Of a stretch of DNA of 20,431 nucleotides, positions 15,067-20,431 are shown piece by piece. Source of the DNA: a virus; the IMG/VR virus record IMGVR_UViG_3300020446_000103, positions 1 to 20,431 of that record; one strand, 5' to 3'. The notes beneath the pieces are model-generated. The model worked only from the letters and a program-made list of their open reading frames with translations. It had not been told where the DNA came from and ran no database searches. Positions within the stretch are counted from its first letter, which is position 1. Each line of letters starts with the position of its first letter. Made by a program: the position numbers and the translations under genes.

Positions 15067-15383
15067 CTTACCTCCGACTCTCCGCAACTCAGCCATCCCT
15101 CTCCCCAATAAACAGCAAGTCCAAAACCTTCATTTGATTTACATAATCCAACTGTACCTATCTTACTTTGTTCTGTTGGTTTTCCCCATTTATTAAGTTC
15201 TTCTTTGAATATTTGATACTCTCTTTTACGAAATCTTTTATACCAATCTCTTGTTGGATTTGGTGTTTTAATTCCATAACTAGCTAATACCGTTTTAGCT
15301 AAAGATAAACAATCAGCAGCACCATGTTTGACAGGATCAGCACCTAAACGATATGGCATGCCAATGAGATGTACAGGTTTCAT
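14994..15383 (-). CDS. K-like tail-tip protein with NlpC/P60-like fold, histidine apparently missing
   Basis: The N-terminal part, LIGMPYRLGADPVKHGAADC, matches the start of NlpC/P60 cysteine peptidases (G-x-P-Y-x-x-G...D-C-hydrophobic), with Cys25 at the nucleophile position and DCLSLAKTVLASYGI as the following helix. These enzymes cut peptidoglycan, and phage K proteins carry one in the tail tip. In the usual place of the catalytic His (H-x-G-I-Y-x-G) this protein reads EGFGLAVYWGEGW with no His, and no His follows. The domain is therefore perhaps structural only or uses another residue. At 129 aa it is shorter than lambda K and lacks the N-terminal JAB domain. The 5' end overlaps the L-like gene by 4 bases; the 3' end overlaps the J-like gene by about 70 bases or more. 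Confidence 0.6.
   Translation of the reverse strand: MKPVHLIGMPYRLGADPVKHGAADCLSLAKTVLASYGIKTPNPTRDWYKRFRKREYQIFKEELNKWGKPTEQSKIGTVGLCKSNEGFGLAVYWGEGWLSCGESEVRWSPLGYLEVVERYYPMKSNFVKL
15071..15075 (-). promoter_or_regulatory. Strong Shine-Dalgarno site of the J-like gene
   Basis: GGAGG followed by TAAG and ATG at 15066. It is the best ribosome-binding site I found in the window, where most starts have no obvious Shine-Dalgarno sequence. It supports the ATG at 15066 over the upstream TTG and ATG, though it lies inside the 3' end of the K-like gene and its G-rich codons may be partly coincidental. Confidence 0.45.
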
Positions 15384-15901
15384 CTGTTTTGTATGTCTCC
15401 TGTGACAGGTAGTGCTCCAACGATATCTGAAGTTAACCTTCTATTAGGAGCCGTAGTACCAACAGCATCTATAGAACTACTTAACATTACTTCAATAGTT
15501 TCTGAGTCATAAGACAAAGAAGTTACTAACCAATTATCTCTAGTTAAAAAATTATTTCCATAAATTAATTGAGGAGTCATAGTAATTGGATCAACTTTTG
15601 AAACAAAAACCTCAATACTATATTTATTAAATACAGCTTCTTGCGCCTGATTCATAGAAACTTGATTATTAGCAAGTATTAAAGCAGCTTCTAAATTATC
15701 TCCTGATTTATTTTTAGCAGCACCTTGATAGATAAAATTTAAAAATAAATAATTAGCAGTAAAAAGATCACCAGTAAACTGAACTGATATTTTGCTTTCA
15801 TTAAGGTTATCAGGATTTTGCTTCCCGTTTTGAAAACGATTGACGACATTATTATTTTTATCAAAAATTTTGATAAACGTAGTAATAGCAGTAAGACTCA
15901 T
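15380..15901 (-). CDS. Minor tail protein, L-like tail-tip protein, 173 aa
   Basis: The gene sits between the tape measure and the K-like gene, exactly where lambda has L, and is coupled to both by 4-base overlaps. The protein has an N-terminal strand-rich domain (ITTFIKIFDKNNNVVNRFQN, KISVQFTGDLF) and a C-terminal part with NWLVTSLSYDSETIEVMLSS, then IDAVGTTAPNRRLT. The last segment matches the pattern seen in L and in DUF1833/DUF2163-like proteins: a V-T-x-hydrophobic strand, 'hxLxSxxD' and an aromatic/arginine-rich stretch. Lambda L binds an iron-sulphur cluster through cysteines; this protein has no cysteine, so that feature is absent. Role: ring at the end of the tube joining it to the hub. 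Alternative: a distal tail protein. Confidence 0.55.
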   Translation of the reverse strand: MSLTAITTFIKIFDKNNNVVNRFQNGKQNPDNLNESKISVQFTGDLFTANYLFLNFIYQGAAKNKSGDNLEAALILANNQVSMNQAQEAVFNKYSIEVFVSKVDPITMTPQLIYGNNFLTRDNWLVTSLSYDSETIEVMLSSSIDAVGTTAPNRRLTSDIVGALPVTGDIQNR

Positions 15902-18561
15902 ATACCTATCTTAGATCTGGAACTTCTTGAATTTTTGAGAGTATTTAATGTTTTTGACTGTCCTAAAGTAGCACCTTGTTTTGCAGCAGCACTTATTATC
16001 TGCGGAACAGAAGATTTTGGAACGTATTCATCTCCATTAAAGTTAAGGACAGGGCCAGTGTATTCAACGATTGTATTACCAGAAGAACCTGCGACACTAC
16101 CAGACTCACCAGAACCCCCTGGAATAACAGCACCACCTCTAGCACCTGCGGAATATCTAGCCATCGCACCATCCATTTTGGAGGACGGGATAACGTATTC
16201 TGGTTCACCACCTTCACCAATCATTCCAAGAGTGGGAGAACTGACGACTCCACCATATTGAAAAGCTTTAAAACTACCTGCTCTGTTATAACCACCTTCT
16301 GCTTGAAATATTCCACCGAACATAGCACCAAAAGCTTTATTTAAAAATAGTGAAGCTAGTTGTCTTGCTACTCCTGACAATGATTCACTTAAGCTCTTGG
16401 TTCCATCTATAAGACCCATAATTGCACTTGTAGTATTAGTAGCCAATATATTAGCTATCTCTTCATTTAATATTCTAAATCTAAATGTTTCTGTGTGTAA
16501 TTGTTTTTGTAGTTCATTTGCATCAATTAAACCTTTATTAAATTTGTCCTGTAAATCAAGAATAGCATCTTGTTTAGAGACAAAACGATCTAAATCCTTT
16601 TCATCCTGCTTGCTAAATTTTTCTTTTTGTTCCAAGAAATCTATTTCTTTTTGTAATCCTTGAACTAATTCTTCTATTCTTTTTTTATCTTGTGCAAATA
16701 TCTGTTCATTTTTTGCTAATTTTTCTGCAAGAGTTTTACTGTTGCCTTCTTTCATTAATTCTTCAACTCTGTTTCTTAAATCAACCTCTTGTTGTAATTT
16801 AGTCAATAGATTTGTTGATTCTTCGCTTAATAATTTTGCTTGTGTTACACCTTCCTGCTTGGCTGCAAATATTTGTCTTTCAAAATCTAATTCATTTTGA
16901 AAATTTCTTTTTCTAATACCTTCCCCTCCTCTACTACCCATAGCTGTTATAGCAGCTTGTCGTCTTTGCAAATCTAAAGCTTCTGTATTACCTCTTAAAG
17001 CAGCAGCATCAACAACTCTTTCTGCATCAGTATCTTTTAACTTATCCTGCAATCCAGTTATTCTTAAAACAAAGTTTGCTATACCTGCCCCAAGAGCTTG
17101 TAACTTAGTTATTAATAATGTAAATTGAGAACCTAAAATTCTTGATGATTCACCAAATTTTTGTAAAGCATTAACACCTCTTTGACCTATATCATTTGCC
17201 ATTAATTTCATTGCAGCATTAAAAGCTGCGGTTTTGCCTTTAGTCTGTTCTATTAATTGTATCTGTGCTTGTTGAGCAGAACCTTGCAACCCGAGAGCAT
17301 TTGTTACAGCTTGAGTATTTTGTGAAAAGGGTCCAAGTGCTTTACCTAATTCACTAATTGCAGTTATTGCAGACTGAAATTGCTGAACAATAGCAGTTGC
17401 AGCAATGCCTCCAGCAAAACCACCCATACCACCAAACATTCCACCAATACCACCACCCGCAAAACCAGCAGCAGCACCTATTGGACCTTGACCAAATAAC
17501 AGAGGAAACGCACCACTTATTAATGCACTCTGCATATCAAAACCTTTTGTAGGCATAGGTAATCCTCTACGAGCAAAACGATTATTCATAAATGTTCGTT
17601 TGCCTTGAACATTCCTAGATTGCCTATCTTTTAATCTACTAAAATCACCTTTAGCAGGATCAAATATACCAGGCCTCTGTGGACCGTACTCAGTAGCTGT
17701 AAATCCAGTAGAAGCACCCTTAAGTAATTTAGCTTTCCTAGCTTGTTCTTTTAAATATTCTGGAGAACCTACTATATGCTTCATACCACTTACAGGTAAC
17801 ACGTTACCTTTCATTGCAGCTACTTTTTTAGCTTCTTTATTTACTGCTTCGTAATATTTAGGAGATCCAAACAAGTCAGGAGTGCCCTTAACTGGCATAA
17901 CATTTTGCTTGGCTACATCCAAAATATTTTTTGGCGATCCTACTAAATCTTTACTTCCTAGTAGAGGTGAACTACCAAAACCTGTAGTTTTTCCAAGAAA
18001 AGGTAATTTTGGCCCAAACGTACCTAATTCTTTTGTCAAAGGAAAAGCCTCTACACCTCTTAGACCTAAAGGTGTATTTGCTGTTAAACGTGTTAAAGAA
18101 GAAGTTGGTCCTGATGGTTTTACGTTTAAAGCGGTGGATTTACTAACTTTACCCCTTTCAACTGACTGCTGTGCTATTTCCTTAGTTATTGCTTTTTGTA
18201 TGTTTAATTCCTTTAAAGCAACTTTTATTAGTTTTTCTGACTCGGCAAATTCTTTCTGTTGATTCATTAAGGCAGATTTTTGTATTGCTTCTTGTGCCCT
18301 GCCCATCTTCAGTCCTTTATCTACTTGTTTTTGGACTAAATCACCAACTCTTCTAGTTTTGGACATCATGTCCTGTTGTGCTCTTTTGCTCTCTAATATC
18401 TGTGCTTCAGTTTTAGCAGTTTTATTTGCAGTTCTATTTGCAGTTTTACTTTGAATTACTATAGGTTTATTAATTTTACCAACAACATCTTCTATCCTTT
18501 TTAAGTCTTTATTAGACTGACCGCTTAACTTTATATTTATCAGTGCATCGTAATTAGCCAC
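15898..18561 (-). CDS. Tape measure protein, 887 aa
   Basis: The tape measure is a long helical protein that sets tail length and crosses the host envelope with the DNA. The start is a GTG (first base 18561); the N-terminus MANYDALINIKLSGQSNKDL is typical of cyanobacterial phage tape measures. Residues about 30-140 are Lys/Glu/Ala-rich coiled coil; about 200-290 hold three GSP-x repeats; about 346-395 is a glycine-rich hydrophobic part (PLLFGQGPIGAAAGFAGG) likely to insert in a membrane; about 520-700 is a second coiled coil with many charged residues; the end has QYGGVVSSPTLGMIGEGGEP, the conserved C-terminal motif of tape measures. Placed straight after the chaperone pair, as in lambda. At an assumed 1.5 Angstrom per helical residue, 887 residues give a tail of roughly 130 nm. 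Confidence 0.9.
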   Translation of the reverse strand: MANYDALINIKLSGQSNKDLKRIEDVVGKINKPIVIQSKTANRTANKTAKTEAQILESKRAQQDMMSKTRRVGDLVQKQVDKGLKMGRAQEAIQKSALMNQQKEFAESEKLIKVALKELNIQKAITKEIAQQSVERGKVSKSTALNVKPSGPTSSLTRLTANTPLGLRGVEAFPLTKELGTFGPKLPFLGKTTGFGSSPLLGSKDLVGSPKNILDVAKQNVMPVKGTPDLFGSPKYYEAVNKEAKKVAAMKGNVLPVSGMKHIVGSPEYLKEQARKAKLLKGASTGFTATEYGPQRPGIFDPAKGDFSRLKDRQSRNVQGKRTFMNNRFARRGLPMPTKGFDMQSALISGAFPLLFGQGPIGAAAGFAGGGIGGMFGGMGGFAGGIAATAIVQQFQSAITAISELGKALGPFSQNTQAVTNALGLQGSAQQAQIQLIEQTKGKTAAFNAAMKLMANDIGQRGVNALQKFGESSRILGSQFTLLITKLQALGAGIANFVLRITGLQDKLKDTDAERVVDAAALRGNTEALDLQRRQAAITAMGSRGGEGIRKRNFQNELDFERQIFAAKQEGVTQAKLLSEESTNLLTKLQQEVDLRNRVEELMKEGNSKTLAEKLAKNEQIFAQDKKRIEELVQGLQKEIDFLEQKEKFSKQDEKDLDRFVSKQDAILDLQDKFNKGLIDANELQKQLHTETFRFRILNEEIANILATNTTSAIMGLIDGTKSLSESLSGVARQLASLFLNKAFGAMFGGIFQAEGGYNRAGSFKAFQYGGVVSSPTLGMIGEGGEPEYVIPSSKMDGAMARYSAGARGGAVIPGGSGESGSVAGSSGNTIVEYTGPVLNFNGDEYVPKSSVPQIISAAAKQGATLGQSKTLNTLKNSRSSRSKIGI
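17692..17955 (-). repeat. Three GSP-type repeats inside the tape measure gene
   Basis: At residues about 205-211, 229-235 and 262-268 the protein reads DLVGSPK, DLFGSPK and HIVGSPE, and the first two spacers end in VMPVKG (221-226) and VLPVSG (254-259). Units are 24-33 residues, the later ones separated by lysine/alanine helices. The variation in spacer length indicates partial duplication, a means by which tape measure length, and so tail length, can change. Confidence 0.65.
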
Positions 18562-18608
18562 AAAGTTATCACATACTATTCTCTATATATTAAAGCAAAA
18601 TATGATAT

Positions 18609-19138
18609 TTACCTACGTCTTTTCATCTTTTGCATTTCTTTTTCGTGATCTTCGTTTAATATTTGAAAATACGCACTCCAACCCAATACCTCTTCAAGAG
18701 TCATTTTTCTAACATCGGATAAACTCATACCTAATTCTTTTGCTATACCAAACTGCAACATCATTAAGTTATCTTTTCGCAGTTCAGCACTTAATCTTTT
18801 GGGTCAATAGGCTCTTCATCCTCTTGTATAACGCATAACATTAATTTTTGTAAGTCAGAATCTCTAATTTCATTTTTTAAAACATCAATTTCACCTAGTT
18901 GAAATAATTTTTCACCACTTTGATCTTGTGCTTTTGTTAATAACAAACGTAAAGCAAACTCATTTGTGTCATCAGTTTTAGCCATTCTCAAAGCTCTTTC
19001 CCTTTCCGCAAGAGTTAAAGGTGTAACCCACATCTCAAAGACCGTTCCATCAGATAATGTGACTTCTTTTCTTACTGCTTCAAGATTTGCAGCTTTACGC
19101 AAACGATCAATCGCTCGCATGGTCTTGTTTGATGCCAT
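18609..19138 (-). CDS. Tail assembly chaperone GT fusion made by -1 frameshift, 176 aa
   Basis: Translation starts at 19138, follows the G frame to the heptamer at 18797-18803, slips back one base and continues to the TAA at 18609-18611. The product is 114 G residues plus 62 T residues. The T part reads RLSAELRKDNLMMLQF, then GIAKELGMSLSDVRKMTLEE, then VLGWSAYFQILNED and a basic end KMKRRR. This fits the T-domain of siphophage chaperones (DUF4035-like, with E-x-x-x-W-x-A-Y-F). In lambda the GT product binds the tube protein and the tape measure and is absent from the finished virion. A start for T alone exists (ATG-ATG at the LMM residues), but it would remove ten residues; the frameshift reading is preferred. 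Confidence 0.75.
18791..19138 (-). CDS. Tail assembly chaperone G-like protein, 115 aa
   Basis: This is the frame-0 product, ending in DPKD and TAA right after the slippery site. It has DRLRKAANLEAVRKEVTLSDG, then WVTPLTLAERERALRMAK, then FALRLLLTKAQDQSGEKLFQ and LQKLMLCVIQEDEEP, the helical pattern of siphophage tail assembly chaperones. The length fits the family (usually 100-140). It should bind the tape measure protein during tail assembly and be released as the tube polymerises. It lies between the tube gene and the tape measure gene, the canonical place. It is made in excess over the GT product. The 53-base gap upstream contains a good promoter candidate, and there is no Shine-Dalgarno sequence at the start. 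Confidence 0.8.
   Translation of the reverse strand: MASNKTMRAIDRLRKAANLEAVRKEVTLSDGTVFEMWVTPLTLAERERALRMAKTDDTNEFALRLLLTKAQDQSGEKLFQLGEIDVLKNEIRDSDLQKLMLCVIQEDEEPIDPKD
18797..18803 (-). other. -1 programmed ribosomal frameshift site CCCAAAA
   Basis: In the G frame the codons are GAC CCA AAA GAT TAA, so C-CCA-AAA is an exact X-XXY-YYZ slippery heptamer, six bases before the stop. The -1 frame continues CCC AAA AGA TTA AGT GCT GAA without interruption into the T domain. Lambda uses GGGAAAG in the same place. I did not look for a stimulating pseudoknot. Confidence 0.8.
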
Positions 19139-19161
19139 AAATTATATATATTTATTACTAT

Positions 19162-19189
19162 ATTATATCAGTTCTATATAAGTTATCAA
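19162..19189 (-). promoter_or_regulatory. Candidate sigma-70-type promoter before the chaperone gene
   Basis: TTGATA (19184-19189), a 16-base spacer and a perfect TATAAT (19162-19167) on the transcribed strand, about 24 bases before the ATG at 19138. It matches 11 of 12 consensus bases and lies in the gap between the tube and chaperone genes. The DNA is very AT-rich, so a chance match is possible. Confidence 0.4.
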
Positions 19190-19192
19190 TAA

Positions 19193-19963
19193 CTATGACT
19201 TGGATAGATCAAATGTTGGCTGTGCAGAAGGTTTAAATTCTACATTCACTGATTGTGGATCATCTGGGTTAACACTAAATCCAGCAGATGTTAATGTTGC
19301 TTCAAAATTTATAAAACGACTTAATGAATCACTGACAGTACCACCAGAAAATACTTGATCTATATAGAGTTTAAATGAAGCTCCTCCTTGCTGTCTTTGT
19401 AAAACATCTTTAATCATTCTATTTGCAAGAGTTGTATCTTCATCAGTCATATAAACAGTTGCAGAACCTGATCCTTCTCCAAATCCTGAAATAAACTTTC
19501 TAAATGGAACAAACTGACCTGGTGTTCCTCCAATTGTTGTTACATCAATTTCATCTCTTGTAATTTCAAAAGTCCATTCCCTAACTTGCGAAACACTTTC
19601 AAAATCACCATAAGCAATTTGAAATGCATTTGGAGAAACAACAGTTCCTGTATCTGTAATATCCAAAGCAGAACCACCATTAGTAGCAGAAACTGTTAAA
19701 GCTCCTGTAGCAGCAGTGTATGAAGCAATAAAAAAAGTATCCGTAGAATTTAAGCCAGCAGGTAAAGTACCAGTTCCAGAAGCTCCTGTCTGTGAATTTA
19801 TAACAGAAAACTTTACAGGATCTCCAACTTCAAAATTTAAAAAAGGATCAATTGTAATTGTTTCCGTACCGATAGTAACGTCACTTGAGTTAAAAGTTCC
19901 AATAGTACCAGCAGGTTTATAGTAAAGAGCACCAGAGGTACCAGATAAACAAGTAGCTGCCAT
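19193..19963 (-). CDS. Major tail tube protein, 256 aa
   Basis: The protein begins MAATCLSGTSGALYYKPAGT. Residues about 40-110 form a separate strand-rich insert (FLNFEVGDPVKFSVINSQTG, TFFIASYTAATGALTVSA) like that seen in marine phage tube proteins. From residue about 120 the standard tube fold follows: VREWTFEITRDEIDVTTIGG, FVPFRKFISGFGEGSGSATV, YMTDEDTTLANRMIKDVLQR, SFKLYIDQ and FEATLTSAGFSVNPDDPQSV, ending NVEFKPSAQPTF. It lies before the G/GT chaperones and after a tail terminator, as expected of the major tube gene. It polymerises as hexameric rings round the tape measure to form the DNA channel. It is the best candidate for the main tube among three similar proteins here. Confidence 0.85.
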   Translation of the reverse strand: MAATCLSGTSGALYYKPAGTIGTFNSSDVTIGTETITIDPFLNFEVGDPVKFSVINSQTGASGTGTLPAGLNSTDTFFIASYTAATGALTVSATNGGSALDITDTGTVVSPNAFQIAYGDFESVSQVREWTFEITRDEIDVTTIGGTPGQFVPFRKFISGFGEGSGSATVYMTDEDTTLANRMIKDVLQRQQGGASFKLYIDQVFSGGTVSDSLSRFINFEATLTSAGFSVNPDDPQSVNVEFKPSAQPTFDLSKS

Positions 19964-19982
19964 AACGTAAATGAAAGACCTA

Positions 19983-19988
19983 ATTATA
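19983..19988 (-). promoter_or_regulatory. Possible -10 element before the tube gene
   Basis: A perfect TATAAT lies 20 bases before the ATG of the tube gene in a 49-base gap. No good -35 box is present at 16-18 bases. Marine picocyanobacterial promoters often have poor -35 boxes, so it is worth noting, but the support is weak. Confidence 0.2.
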
Positions 19989-20012
19989 GGTTAGCAGATT
20001 TTGGTAATTTGT

Positions 20013-20431
20013 TTAGCTTAAGACAGTGGCAACATAAGAAGTATCTATCCTTCCTTCAAACAAAGGAGGACTTTCTGTTGTAGAAAATGTTGGTCCATCA
20101 ATATTGCCAGTTTTAAAATAAACACCTGTATTAGTTTTTGCAGCATTATTTAAAGTCTCTAAGACATTAACAGCAGTAGTGACAAGAGTTTGATTTCTAG
20201 CTGGTCCTTTACCTTTTTCAGAATAAACACGAATAATAATTGCACCTCTTGCTGTATCAACGCTGGAAGTAAGAGTTACTTCATTTGTAATTCCAAAAGT
20301 AATATTTACTCGTACATATTCTGTAACACTTCCAACTGGTGCAGCAGTAATGTTATCAAAAAAAACAGGAACAGAAGGTGATAATCCAGAAAATGCTGTA
20401 AGTATTGGATTCTCAATAGCTGCTCTAATTG
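20013..20431 (-). CDS. Tail terminator-like protein (DUF4128 type), 5' end missing
   Basis: An open frame runs from the window edge to a TAA at 20013-20015, about 138 residues. It reads IRAAIENPILTAFSGLSPSV, then PVFFDNITAAPVGSVTEYVR, then VNITFGITNEVTLTSSVD, RGAIIIRVYSEKGKGPARNQ, LVTTAVNVLETLNNA and GRIDTSYVATVLS. A helix at the start, a P-hydrophobic-FxNx-P strand, a 'YVR' strand and the G-x-x-x-hxhY segment match DUF4128/tail terminator (lambda U-like) proteins, which stop tube growth and join the tail to the head. Location directly before the tube gene fits. The start codon is outside the window, although little of the protein seems to be missing, since such proteins usually begin with this helix. 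Confidence 0.6.
   Translation of the reverse strand, partial: IRAAIENPILTAFSGLSPSVPVFFDNITAAPVGSVTEYVRVNITFGITNEVTLTSSVDTARGAIIIRVYSEKGKGPARNQTLVTTAVNVLETLNNAAKTNTGVYFKTGNIDGPTFSTTESPPLFEGRIDTSYVATVLS

Noticed and set aside
15996-16344. Extra open frames on both strands within the 3' end of the tape measure gene
   Set aside because: They are shadows of the conserved tape-measure C-terminus, with no domain or start support.

Overview
This window looks like the tail-gene block of a tailed double-stranded DNA phage, most probably a siphovirus-type phage of the marine picoplankton (cyanobacterial or similar host). The DNA is AT-rich, the genes are tightly packed with many 1-14 base overlaps, and almost all are read from the minus strand, so the natural gene order runs from high to low coordinates. 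The marine or cyanophage assignment rests on resemblance: fibre proteins that begin MSTIKV-D/E-x-IQ, a small zinc-ribbon protein that begins MNCWHC, and a fibre made of decapeptide repeats. No capsid, packaging, replication, lysis, integration, tRNA or photosynthesis gene is visible, so the host cannot be fixed from this window.

Region by region, in transcription order. (1) 20431-18609: a probable tail terminator (partial), the major tail tube protein, and a G/GT-type pair of tail assembly chaperones joined by a -1 frameshift on a perfect CCCAAAA slippery heptamer. (2) 18561-11245: the tape measure protein, an L-like minor tail protein, a degenerate NlpC/P60-like K protein and a very large J-like hub whose N-terminus carries an I-like hydrophobic segment. 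This is the lambda order. (3) 11242-9477: an M-like minor tail protein and two further proteins that appear to share the tail-tube fold. (4) 9441-1383: the host-recognition region, with two long fibres, a fibre with an MSKVIVDEIQ start, and then two paralogous sets of [MSTIKV fibre stem + repeat-rich, propeller-like tip], each with a small tail-fibre assembly chaperone. (5) 1324-1: small accessory genes, namely a coiled-coil protein, a signal-peptide-bearing outer-membrane-barrel-like protein, a one-span membrane protein, a four-cysteine zinc ribbon and a truncated proline-rich protein.

Together the right half builds the tail tube, its length ruler and its tip, and the left half supplies adsorption fibres. 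The most notable points are the programmed frameshift, the duplicated adhesin module, the three tube-fold paralogues, the K-like protein without a recognisable catalytic histidine, and the phage-encoded outer-membrane-like protein. No stretch longer than about 110 bases lacks a minus-strand gene.
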